Shown piece by piece: positions 1-7,125 of a stretch of 14,204 nucleotides of DNA. The notes under the pieces are model-generated. The model ran no database searches. It was given only the letters and a program-made list of their open reading frames with translations, and was not told the DNA's origin. The DNA is from Deltaproteobacteria bacterium (lineage in GTDB: Bacteria; Desulfobacterota; Desulfobaccia; Desulfobaccales; 0-14-0-80-60-11): positions 1-14,204 of the forward strand of contig VGSO01000031.1 in NCBI GenBank assembly GCA_016874945.1, in the 5' to 3' direction. A program made the translations under genes and the position numbers. Each line of letters begins with the position of its first letter. The stretch's first letter is position 1.

Positions 1-89
1 CGCCCAACGTGCTGGACGTGCTGGTGCAAAACTACAACATCAAACCCATCTCCACCCCGGACCAGGACCTGAAGGCGATTCTGGGGTAG
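1..89 (+). CDS. hcp: Hybrid cluster protein (hydroxylamine reductase), C-terminal end only
   Basis: Only the last 28 codons are in the window; the reading frame starts at base 3 and ends at TAG 87-89. The tail reads PNVLDVLVQNYNIKPIS and then STPDQDLKAILG, which matches the conserved end of Hcp proteins (the segment after the LSPNV motif, with a terminal ITxPxxDLKAILG-type sequence). Hcp is a cytoplasmic Fe-S/hybrid-cluster enzyme tied to nitric oxide and hydroxylamine detoxification in anaerobes. The cluster ligands lie outside the window, so activity cannot be judged. The identification rests on a short but characteristic tail. Confidence 0.75.
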   Translation, partial: PNVLDVLVQNYNIKPISTPDQDLKAILG

Positions 90-98
90 ATAAACCTT

Positions 99-140
99 GG
101 GAGAGGGGGCCAGGGGCCGACGGCCCCTTCCCCCTCTCCC
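99..140 (+). terminator. Large hairpin just after the hcp stop, possible terminator
   Basis: A perfect 11-bp outer stem (99-109 with 130-140, GGGAGAGGGGG against CCCCCTCTCCC) encloses an inner 7-bp stem (112-118 with 122-128) closed by a GAC loop. It starts ten bases after the hcp stop codon. There is no T tract on its 3' side, so it is not a textbook intrinsic terminator. It could instead protect the transcript end, or be one of the G/C-rich palindromic repeats seen elsewhere in the window. Confidence 0.4.
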
Positions 141-258
141 ATACCCTCGGGGTTTGGGGGAGGGCGGGGGACTCGCGGGGCCTATGGGCAGGGGGTGGAA
201 TAAGTTTACGCCATGTTCGGCGCCCCTGGGGGCGGCTAAGTGCGGGGTTGCCTGGTGA

Positions 259-438
259 GGCCTGATTTACAGCCTGGGCCCCACCCTGGGGCAACTTTTT
301 ATCGTCTTTCCCTTTCAGGCCCCCAAAGGCGTCATGGGCTTCCAGTTGGGCTATCTAACCCCGGTCTTGGTCATTTTCTATAAGGCCGTCTGGGGCCTGG
401 CCGCGGGATTATGGCTCCACCTGGCGGTGGGAGATTGA
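259..438 (+). pseudogene. Possible remnant of a membrane protein gene
   Basis: A frame open from 259 to TGA 436-438 encodes a hydrophobic, protein-like sequence (FQLGYLTPVLVIFYKAVWGL is a likely membrane segment). There is no plausible start codon with a ribosome binding site at its 5' end, and a stop lies directly upstream at 256-258. It therefore looks like the 3' end of a decayed gene. The family was not recognised, and chance is possible for a frame of 59 codons. Confidence 0.22.
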
Positions 439-585
439 TTAAGTCCTGGTATCCCAAGGGCAAGCCCACGGCGCGCCCATCCCGGCAACCCACCGGCGCG
501 CCCCTGCATTCCCTGGCCTGCCGCGCTCTTCCCCATGAATGGCTGCCCTCTGGATCCTCCTGCTTCCCTTCCCGGAAAATTTTCC

Positions 586-591
586 TATAAT
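586..591 (+). promoter_or_regulatory. Perfect -10 hexamer (TATAAT) upstream of the secreted protein gene
   Basis: TATAAT occurs in a short AT-rich patch 131 bases upstream of the ATG at 722. No good -35 hexamer is found 16-18 bases upstream, so this is a suggestion based on the -10 match and its position only. If used, the transcript would have a leader of about 125 bases. Confidence 0.25.
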
Positions 592-721
592 AAAAGGCTA
601 CTAACAAAATATCCTTATTCAGGGAGGAGACGACGCCGTCCGGCGCCACTGTTAATGAACAATTTTCTGGTTAAAGGCCGCCCGGCAAGCTTAACTTGTT
701 CACCTAATAGGAGGATCAATA

Positions 722-1249
722 ATGAAAAGCTGTTCCGGCAAGATCTCTTGGTGGCTTCAGGGTTGTGGCCTGGTAATTTTGGCCTTGAGCCTTACCGCCG
801 CGGCCCCCAAAGGGGAAGCCGTTCATTTCAAGCAACTCATCCCCTTTGTGGAAGTGAAAATTCCCGGTTATCAGATGGAAGATAAACCCACCGGCGCCAC
901 CGTCAAGCATGAGGGAATCCAGATGAGCGAAGCCCGGGCCGCCTTCCACTCCGGCGACAAACGGCTGGAAATCCACATCATGGATTTTTGGGGCCAAACC
1001 ATGCCTTTCCTGGCCGGCATGCCCCAGGTGGATATGGAGAGCAGCGCCGAACGCCTGAAAACCACCCAGGTGCAGGGCTTCAAGGCCCTGGAAACCTTCA
1101 GGCCCCAGGAAAAGGAAGGGGAGTTGAGCATCAGCGTGGCCGACCGGTTTTGGGTGAAAATCGACGGCGACGGCATCGACAACCCCGAGAGCCTGCACAG
1201 CGCGGCCAAAGCCATGGACCTGAAAAAACTGGCGGAATTGGCGAAATGA
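722..1249 (+). CDS. Small secreted protein of unknown function
   Basis: The 175-residue product begins with a signal peptide: a short basic N-terminus, a hydrophobic run (residues ~16-26, CGLVILALSLTAAA) and a small-residue cleavage region near residues 26-33. An AGGAGG box at 709-714, seven bases before the ATG, fixes the start. The mature part is a mixed alpha/beta protein of about 145 residues with WGQTMPFL near residues 90-97 and DRFWVKIDGDG near 141-151. There are no cysteines after the signal region, no transmembrane segment and no catalytic motif that I recognise. It is probably periplasmic. The gene stands alone between a long spacer and a repeat element, so context does not reveal a role. 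Confidence 0.85.
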   Translation: MKSCSGKISWWLQGCGLVILALSLTAAAPKGEAVHFKQLIPFVEVKIPGYQMEDKPTGATVKHEGIQMSEARAAFHSGDKRLEIHIMDFWGQTMPFLAGMPQVDMESSAERLKTTQVQGFKALETFRPQEKEGELSISVADRFWVKIDGDGIDNPESLHSAAKAMDLKKLAELAK

Positions 1250-1250
1250 G

Positions 1251-1401
1251 CCGTCAGCTTTCAGCCGTCAGCTTATGCCGTTGGCAGTTTGAAATCAGTT
1301 CTTAACCAAGAGCCATCGGCTAACTGCCAGCTATCAGCTCTCGGCCCGCAAGTGCTCCTGAATACTAATTGCTTTTAGCTGAAAGCTGACTGCTGATAGC
1401 T
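1251..1401. repeat. Nested inverted-repeat element between two genes
   Basis: The 159 bases between two genes are almost entirely a repeat built from AGCTGA/TCAGCT-type words. A perfect 13-bp outer inverted repeat (1253-1265 with 1378-1390) encloses an inner 8-bp one (1282-1289 with 1322-1329), and a further 9-bp pair links 1330-1338 with 1392-1400. The element starts one base after the upstream stop codon and ends eight bases before the downstream ATG. Such AGCTGAAAGCTGA-like intergenic repeats are common in some Gram-negative genomes (general knowledge); no transposase is present. Confidence 0.6.
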
Positions 1402-1408
1402 TCATCCT

Positions 1409-2473
1409 ATGCGCACCCTCGAATTATCCGGCACGCCTGGGGAACGGGGCCGTCAGCACGGCCAGGGCGCGGCCCGCGACCTGCGCCGCCTGCGCCAGGC
1501 TTTGCTCCGATACCTGGCCCGCCTCAGCTTTTATGGCGGGGCTCTGCCCTGCTACGCAATTCTCACCTTTCTGGCCCGGGGCTTCTGGCCCTTCATTCCT
1601 CCCCGCCTCCAGGAAGAGATGCGGGGCGTGGCCGCCGGCGCCCACGTGGGTCTGGGAACGGTCCTCCTCATCAATGTCCTCGACGACCTGGGGAACAACA
1701 GCCCCCGGTGTTCGGCCCTGGCTGCCGGGGGCGAACGCACCGCCCAGGGCCGCTGGCTCATGGGCCGAAACCTGGATTATCCCCTGTTCATCAACGAGAT
1801 GATCCGCTTCCAGACCCTGTTCCTCATGGAGCCGGACCAGGGCCTTCCTGTGGCTTCCATTGCCTGGCCGGGGTACGTGGGGGTCTGCACCGGCATCAAT
1901 AAGGCCGGGGTGGCCCTGGCCCAACTTTCGGCCATGAGCCGGGACCGGACCCTCAGGGGAGCGCCCGCGGCCCTGCGCTTCCGCCAGGCCCTGGAGACGG
2001 AAGCCACCTTGACCGGCGCCGCGGCCCGGATTCTAACGGCCCGGGGGACCATGGGCAACAACCTGATGCTCTGCGCCCCCGGGGAAGCCGCGGTGCTGGA
2101 GTTGTCGGCCCGCCGGGGATTTCTGCGTCTTCCCCAGGAGGGCCTCATCACCGTCACCAACCATTATCAGAGCGCGGCCATGGCCCCGCTGAAGGGCAAG
2201 TTTCCCCCCCGGCCGCCCCATTCGCCCCTGTCCGACTATCATTTCACCGAGGCTTACAGCCGGGCCCGGAACCGGCGGCTTAACGAGCTGGCCGGGGGCC
2301 GCAGGCTGGGACCGGAAGGAATTCAAAACATCCTGGCCGCCCCCCACATCGCCAATCCCGGCACCGCTATCTGCACCGTGTTCGACCCGGCGGAGCTGAC
2401 CCTGTGGACCTCCCAGGCCCCGGCAGCCCCGGTGAGCCGGGGGCCGTTTGCCCAAATCCGGCTGTGGGGATGA
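1409..2473 (+). CDS. C45-family Ntn-hydrolase (acyl-CoA:6-APA acyltransferase-like)
   Basis: The 354-residue protein has the layout of the C45 / acyl-coenzyme A:6-aminopenicillanic-acid acyltransferase-like family. An N-terminal pro-segment of about 100 residues (GxxxGRQHGQ motif near residues 11-20, helix-rich) is followed by SPRCSALAA, where Cys101 is the expected autoprocessing cleavage site and N-terminal nucleophile. After it come GRNLDYP (119-125), a WPGYVGVCTGIN-type strand with Gly/Asn, and TVTNHY, all typical of this fold. These enzymes hydrolyse or transfer acyl groups on amides; the substrate cannot be predicted. The ATG has no ribosome binding site, because an inverted-repeat element ends eight bases upstream, so expression or the exact start is uncertain. 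It is followed 116 bases later by dnaE, probably without functional linkage. Confidence 0.8.
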   Translation: MRTLELSGTPGERGRQHGQGAARDLRRLRQALLRYLARLSFYGGALPCYAILTFLARGFWPFIPPRLQEEMRGVAAGAHVGLGTVLLINVLDDLGNNSPRCSALAAGGERTAQGRWLMGRNLDYPLFINEMIRFQTLFLMEPDQGLPVASIAWPGYVGVCTGINKAGVALAQLSAMSRDRTLRGAPAALRFRQALETEATLTGAAARILTARGTMGNNLMLCAPGEAAVLELSARRGFLRLPQEGLITVTNHYQSAAMAPLKGKFPPRPPHSPLSDYHFTEAYSRARNRRLNELAGGRRLGPEGIQNILAAPHIANPGTAICTVFDPAELTLWTSQAPAAPVSRGPFAQIRLWG

Positions 2474-2589
2474 GGGGAGGGCCGGGAGACAATTTTTCGT
2501 AAGGGTCCCCCCTCCCCCAAAAGTCCAGCTTGCCCTTATGCCCGGTCCCGGGTAAGATGTCTTTAGTTACCAACCCCATTAAGGCAATC

Positions 2590-5500
2590 ATGGCAGTCTC
2601 AGAATTCATCCACCTCCACGTGCACACGGCTTACAGCCTGCTGGACGGCGCGGTGCGCCTCAAGGACCTGCTGGCCCAGGCCCAGGCTTACGAGATGCCC
2701 GCGGTGGCCATGACCGACCACGGGTCGCTCTTCGGCGCGGTGGACTTTTATGAAAAGGCCCGGGCCGCCGGCGTCAAGCCCATAATAGGGTGCGAACTCT
2801 ACGTGGCCCCCGGCTCCCGCCACGATAAAAAAGGTAAAGGCGACACCCATCACTTGCTGGTCCTGGCGGAAAACAACCAGGGTTACCAAAATCTCATCCG
2901 GTTGGTGACCCGGGCCAACCTGGAGGGGTTTTATTACCGCCCCCGGGTGGACAAGGAGCTGCTCAAAGAGCTGAACGCCGGGCTCATTGCCCTGTCTTCC
3001 TGCCTCCACGGCGAAGTGGCCCGGCACGTGCTCCACCACGACCCCAAGGCCGCGGAGATTGCGGCCCGGGAGTACGCCGAGATTTTCCCCGGCCGCTTCT
3101 ACCTGGAAGTCCAGGCCAACGACCTCCAGGACCAGCTCAAGGTCAACGCCGCATTCCTGGAGTCGGCCCCCCGGTGGGGCCTGCCGGTGGTGGCCACCAA
3201 CGACGTTCATTATCTGAGACCCGAAGACGCCAAAGCCCACGACATGCTCCTGTGCATCCAGACCGGGAAGACCGTCAACACCTCGGGCCGCATGCAGTTC
3301 AGCACCGACCAGCTCTATTTCAAAAGCCCGGAAGAGATGGCCCGGGCCTTCCCTTATCCCGAGGTGCTGGCGGCCTCCGGAGAAATCGCCTCCCGCTGCA
3401 ACGTCACCCTGGACCTGGGCGCGCTCCATTTCCCGGCCTACGCCGGGGCCCAGGGGGAGTCCATGGAAGACCTGCTCAGCCGCCAGGCCCGGGAGGGGTT
3501 GAAAGCCCGGCTGGCGGCCCAGCCGCCGACCACCCATACCGAGGAGCAGTACTGGCAACGCCTGGACTACGAGATTGACCTGCTTAACCGCATGGGCTTC
3601 TCCGGCTACTTCCTGGTGGTGGCGGACATCATCAACTACGCCCGGCGTCAGCGCATCCCCGTGGGGCCGGGCCGGGGCTCCGCCGCGGGCAGCCTGGCGG
3701 CTTACGCCCTGGGAATCACCGACCTGGACCCCCTGGCCTACGGCCTCTTTTTCGAGCGCTTCCTCAATCCCGAACGGGTCAGCCCCCCGGACATTGACGT
3801 GGATTTCTGCTTCGAGCGCCGGGGGGAGATCATCGACTACGTGGCCCGCACCTACGGCTGGCAGAACGTGGCCCACATCACCACCTTCGGCTCCATGAAG
3901 ACCCGCCAGGTCATCCGGGACGTGGGCCGGGCCCTGGAAGTGCCTTACGCCGAGGTGGATAAAATCGCCAAGCTGGTGCCGGAGAAGCTCAACATCACCC
4001 TGGATCAGGCCCTGCAGATGGAGCCCCGCCTCCGGGAACTAAGGGATTCCAACCCCGAGGTCCAGGAAGTGCTCACCATCGCCGGAGCATTGGAGGGTCT
4101 CCCCCGCCACGCCTCCACCCACGCCTCCGCGGTGGTCATCGCCGACCGGCCCCTCATCGATTACCTGCCCCTGTACAAAGGCAACAAGGGCGAGCTGGTG
4201 ACCCAGTTCGACATGAAAGGCGTGGAAAAGGTGGGGTTGGTGAAGTTCGACTTCCTGGGCCTGCGCACCCTGACGGTCATTGACCACACCGTGCGCCTGG
4301 TGCGCCGGACCCACCAGCCGGACTTCGACATCCAGGCCATCCCTTTGGATGACGCCCCCACCTTTGCCCTGCTCCAGGCGGCCAACACCGCGGGGGTCTT
4401 TCAGCTGGAAAGTCCGGGAATGCGGGACCTCATGGTGCGCCTCAAGCCCTCCGCCTTCGAAGACATCGTGGCCCTGGTGGCCCTTTACCGCCCCGGCCCC
4501 ATGGAAAGCGGCATGCTGGAGGACTTTGTCCGGCGCAAGCATGGGCAAACCGCGGTGGAATACATGCTTCCCCAGTTGGCGCCCATCCTGAAGGAGACCT
4601 ACGGCATCATCCTCTACCAGGAGCAGGTGATGCAGATCGCCGCGGCGGTGTCCGGCTATTCCCTGGCCGAGGCGGACATCCTGCGCCGGGCCATGGGCAA
4701 GAAGGAGACCGCGGTGATGGCGACCCAGCGGGAGCGGTTCTTAAAGGGCGCCGCGGAACGGGACATTCCCCCAGAAAAGGCCGAGGCCCTGTTCAACCTC
4801 ATTGAAAAATTCGCCGGGTACGGCTTCAACAAGTCCCACAGCGCCGCCTACGCCCTCATCGCCTACCAGACCGCCTACCTCAAGGCCTATTATCCGCTGG
4901 AATTCCTGGCGGCCTTGCTGAACAGCGAAATCAACCACACCGCGGCCCTGGCCAAACACATCATGGAGGCCCGGGAGCAGGGCATCTGGCTGCTCCCTCC
5001 CGACATCAACCAGAGCCAGCGGGACTTCACCGTGGAAGGCGACAAGGTGCGCTTCGGCCTGGCCGGGGTGAAAAACGTGGGCGGCGGGGCCATCCAGGAG
5101 GTCCTGGAGGCCCGGGGGCCGGGGCGCTTCGAGAGTTTTCGGGACTTCCTGGAACGGATCAGCTTGACCAAGGTCAACCGCAAGGTCCTGGAAGCCCTCA
5201 TCCAGGCCGGGGGTTTCGACGGCCTCCAGCCCAACCGGGCCCGGCTTCTGGCGGGGCTGGAGGAGGCGCTGGAAAAGACCCAGAATCTCAAGCGCCTCCA
5301 GGCCGCCAAGCAGATGTCCATGTTCGGCGGCCTTGCTTCTCCTTCCGCGGATGACTGGCTGCCCGAGGCGCCCGCCTGGGAGGAGCCGGTAAAGCTGGCC
5401 AAAGAAAAAGAAGCCCTGGGGGTCTATTTAACTGGCCACCCCCTGGATTCCTACCGCGCCACGCTGAAGACCAGGGTTGCCATCACCATCGCGGACCTGG

Positions 5501-6012
5501 CCGAGGTCCCCGACACCCAGGAAGTGGCCTTGGGAGTGGTGGTCACCTCCCTCAAAGAGAAAGTGGGCAAAAAAGGTGGGCGCCTGGCCGTGGTCACGGT
5601 GGAAGACCTGGCCGGCAGCATGGAAATGCTGGTATTCGGCGAGCTTTACGACAAAACCGCCGCCCTGCTCCACCACCCCAGCCTCCCCTTGTGGGTCAAG
5701 GCGGAAGTGGTTCAGGAAGAAAAAGGCCCCAAGCTGGTGGCCCGGGAGATTACCCCTCTGGAGGCGGGCCTGCCCAAGTGGCCGGAACGGCTGGAATTCC
5801 GGCTCCAGGCCGCCGCCCTTACCCGGGAAACGCTCCTGGCCCTGAAAGATATCTTGGCCCGCCATCCCGGCCCCGTCCCCGGGTTTCTCCACTTCCTCGC
5901 CCCTAAGCAGGAAGCCGTCCTGTCTCTACCTCCAGAACTGAGCCTCACCCCCTCCGACGACCTGGCCTCGGAAGTCAACGGCCTCCTGGGCTACCCGGCC
6001 CTGAGATGGTAG
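2590..6012 (+). CDS. dnaE: DNA polymerase III alpha subunit (DnaE)
   Basis: This is the replicative polymerase, a 1140-residue C-family enzyme of usual length. Counted from ATG 2590: PHP domain (1-~270) with LHVHT at 9-13, Asp43-His44, Glu69, His87-His88 and Asp205/His207; palm with GPGRGSAAG (359-367), PDIDVDF with catalytic Asp401 and Asp403, and KFDFLG with Asp554; fingers with GYGFNKSHSAAYA; an HhH region (~864-895); a clamp-binding motif QMSMF (908-912); and an OB-fold (~975-1040). Asp401 and Asp403 have the same numbers as in E. coli DnaE, and the PHP entry motif starts at the same residue, which favours ATG 2590 (with AAGG five bases upstream). An in-frame ATG at 2557 and a TTG at 2530 would add 11 or 20 unconserved residues. 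The metal-ligand pattern of the PHP domain looks intact, unlike in E. coli. Confidence 0.97.
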   Translation: MAVSEFIHLHVHTAYSLLDGAVRLKDLLAQAQAYEMPAVAMTDHGSLFGAVDFYEKARAAGVKPIIGCELYVAPGSRHDKKGKGDTHHLLVLAENNQGYQNLIRLVTRANLEGFYYRPRVDKELLKELNAGLIALSSCLHGEVARHVLHHDPKAAEIAAREYAEIFPGRFYLEVQANDLQDQLKVNAAFLESAPRWGLPVVATNDVHYLRPEDAKAHDMLLCIQTGKTVNTSGRMQFSTDQLYFKSPEEMARAFPYPEVLAASGEIASRCNVTLDLGALHFPAYAGAQGESMEDLLSRQAREGLKARLAAQPPTTHTEEQYWQRLDYEIDLLNRMGFSGYFLVVADIINYARRQRIPVGPGRGSAAGSLAAYALGITDLDPLAYGLFFERFLNPERVSPPDIDVDFCFERRGEIIDYVARTYGWQNVAHITTFGSMKTRQVIRDVGRALEVPYAEVDKIAKLVPEKLNITLDQALQMEPRLRELRDSNPEVQEVLTIAGALEGLPRHASTHASAVVIADRPLIDYLPLYKGNKGELVTQFDMKGVEKVGLVKFDFLGLRTLTVIDHTVRLVRRTHQPDFDIQAIPLDDAPTFALLQAANTAGVFQLESPGMRDLMVRLKPSAFEDIVALVALYRPGPMESGMLEDFVRRKHGQTAVEYMLPQLAPILKETYGIILYQEQVMQIAAAVSGYSLAEADILRRAMGKKETAVMATQRERFLKGAAERDIPPEKAEALFNLIEKFAGYGFNKSHSAAYALIAYQTAYLKAYYPLEFLAALLNSEINHTAALAKHIMEAREQGIWLLPPDINQSQRDFTVEGDKVRFGLAGVKNVGGGAIQEVLEARGPGRFESFRDFLERISLTKVNRKVLEALIQAGGFDGLQPNRARLLAGLEEALEKTQNLKRLQAAKQMSMFGGLASPSADDWLPEAPAWEEPVKLAKEKEALGVYLTGHPLDSYRATLKTRVAITIADLAEVPDTQEVALGVVVTSLKEKVGKKGGRLAVVTVEDLAGSMEMLVFGELYDKTAALLHHPSLPLWVKAEVVQEEKGPKLVAREITPLEAGLPKWPERLEFRLQAAALTRETLLALKDILARHPGPVPGFLHFLAPKQEAVLSLPPELSLTPSDDLASEVNGLLGYPALRW

Positions 6013-6076
6013 CCCATCCCCTTCGCCCGCCAACTACCTCATTTTCCAACAAAGTTCCCCCCTGGTAAAACATTTG

Positions 6077-6104
6077 TTGACATAGCTAAAACTATGAATA
6101 ACAT
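6077..6104 (+). promoter_or_regulatory. Sigma-70-type promoter candidate
   Basis: A perfect -35 hexamer TTGACA (6077-6082) is followed after 16 bases by TAACAT (6099-6104), a 4/6 match to the -10 consensus, in an AT-rich patch. It points rightward toward the collagen-like gene, whose start is more than 500 bases away. It may drive that gene with a long leader, a small RNA, or nothing. Confidence 0.35.
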
Positions 6105-6332
6105 TAAAAACACCTTTCAGAATTAATTACCATGTCCTCCAGGGACATGAAAGGGCTTGAGAATGCTCATATGGCCCCTCACGATTCGCGTTCTCGCCGG
6201 TGTCACTCCTGCCTCTCCACTTCGCTCTCTTACCGCCTTGGGCAGAAATCAGGAAAAATTGTGGCTTTACCTCCAATAACCTCCAATAACCCCTGGGAAA
6301 TATGATTTCCCGCGGACAGGCAAAACCGAATT

Positions 6333-6442
6333 ATACCGTTTTCGGTTTTCGGTCTTCGGTTTTCGGTTAAAATAAATAAGATTTATCAATAAGTTACAGG
6401 TTGAGTTTGTTGCACCTGAAAGCGGACACGGTATTAAACCTT
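6333..6442 (+). repeat. Dispersed repeat, copy A
   Basis: This is one of three related copies in the window (others at 8324 and 10207). It starts with TACCGTTTTCGGTTTTCGG and tandem CGGTTTT words, then a variable stretch, then AATAAGTTACAGGTTGAG followed by TTTGTTGCACCTGAAAG and a TATTAAACC end. Compared with copies B and C it lacks the central AGGAAAACCTGG segment and is the most diverged. No protein is encoded convincingly. Confidence 0.6.
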
Positions 6443-6448
6443 AGATTA

Positions 6449-6563
6449 GCGGCGCCGGCTGCCAGCCTGGGCTTAACCTCGCGGAACGGTGACGCCGCCC
6501 CGGCCGCAGGGGCCACCTGTATCCTTTGCGGTGGATTCTTTCCTTTGAAAAAAAGGTGGGGCC
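6449..6563 (+). promoter_or_regulatory. G/C-rich leader that could fold, upstream of the collagen-like gene
   Basis: The leader can form a closing stem GCGGCG/CGCCGC (6449-6454 with 6493-6498) that contains a hairpin GGCT/AGCC (6457-6460 with 6464-6467) and a short ACC/GGT stem (6476-6478 with 6488-6490). A second domain pairs ACCT 6515-6518 with AGGT 6554-6557, extended by GGCC/GGCC, around an inner ATCC/GGAT hairpin. The order GGGC, ACC, loop, GGT, GACGC loosely recalls the c-di-GMP-I (GEMM) aptamer, but the conserved GACGCAAAGCC core is not present. It ends 73 bases before the gene's ribosome binding region. Function is speculative. Confidence 0.25.
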
Positions 6564-6900
6564 GCCTGTGGCTCGAGATTTACTTTTTTCGAAGCAACGG
6601 CCTTAATCGATTTCCTTTGCATGGAGGGTAAGACCCATGAGAACCAGGTATCGGCTGCTGAAACTCTGAGTAATGGTCCTGTGCGGGGCGGTGTTTTTCA
6701 GTCCGGCCAGCAAATCGTGGTGCGACTTCTACGTCATCCCCATCCCCTCCATGACCTTCCGGGGCGACTGGGACGAATTCGCGGTTTACAATGCCAAGGA
6801 TGTGGTTTTCTATTTTGGCTCGAGCTGGTTCTGCCTGAATAAAAATCAGGGCCACCCCCCCTAAGACTTCCCCGCTGATTGGACCCTGCTGGCCCAGAAA

Positions 6901-7125
6901 GGCGACCAGGGAGCCACCGGCCCCCAGGGGCCGACGGGACCCACCGGACCCCAAGGGCCCCAGGGGCCGCAAGGAGTTCCTGGACCGACGGGCCCCATGG
7001 GACCGACTGGACCCACGGGACCCACCGGCGCCCAGGGACCCCAGGGACCTATAGGGCCTCAAGGACCTCAAGGGCCTCAAGGGCTGACAGGACCGCAGGG
7101 GCCGACTGGCCCCGCCGGGGCCTCG
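6901..7125 (+). repeat. Collagen-like Gly-X-Y coding repeat (25 triplets)
   Basis: Twenty-five uninterrupted Gly-X-Y triplets are encoded, mostly GPQ and GPT, beginning GDQGATGPQGPTGPTG. Bacterial collagen-like regions form triple-helical stalks in surface and phage-tail proteins. The 9-base repetitive coding sequence is prone to slippage, but the frame is kept throughout. Open frames on the opposite strand and in another plus-strand frame are shadows of this repeat. Confidence 0.9.

Larger units (their letters stand above)
90..721. other. Spacer between hcp and the small secreted protein gene
   Basis: This stretch has no convincing intact gene. It holds a long G/C hairpin at 99-140, a second G-rich run at about 148-180, a short hydrophobic open frame (259-438) that may be a gene remnant, and a TATAAT box at 586-591. 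Long open frames seen on the minus strand here are of biased composition and have no ribosome binding site. Confidence 0.6.
6013..6636. other. Spacer between dnaE and the collagen-like gene
   Basis: No gene is supported here. From left to right it contains a TTGACA-type promoter candidate (6077-6104), a 7-bp hairpin (CATGTCC 6131-6137 with GGACATG 6143-6149), two tandem CTCCAATAAC words (6271-6290), a perfect 7-bp inverted repeat GGGAAAT/ATTTCCC with a 3-base spacer (6295-6311), copy A of the dispersed repeat (6333-6442) and a G/C-rich foldable leader (6449-6563). A 76-codon open frame starting at 6401 lies across repeat copy A and the leader and is not credible. Confidence 0.6.

Noticed and set aside
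535..885. Plus-strand frame overlapping the start of the secreted protein gene
   Set aside because: It overlaps the real gene in another frame, which has a perfect ribosome binding site; this frame has none and looks random.
2599..3876. 425-codon open frame on the minus strand opposite dnaE
   Set aside because: It is a high-GC antisense shadow of dnaE, rich in Gly/His/Val, with no domain or ribosome binding site.
6449..6563. Firm call of a c-di-GMP-I riboswitch
   Set aside because: The conserved GACGCAAAGCC core and the GGUAG-type receptor are missing; kept only as an undefined structured leader.
6637..6864. Recoding (selenocysteine or readthrough) as an explanation of the in-frame stops
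   Set aside because: One stop is TGA but the other is TAA, the TGA lies in a signal peptide, and no hairpin typical of a SECIS follows it; mutation is simpler.
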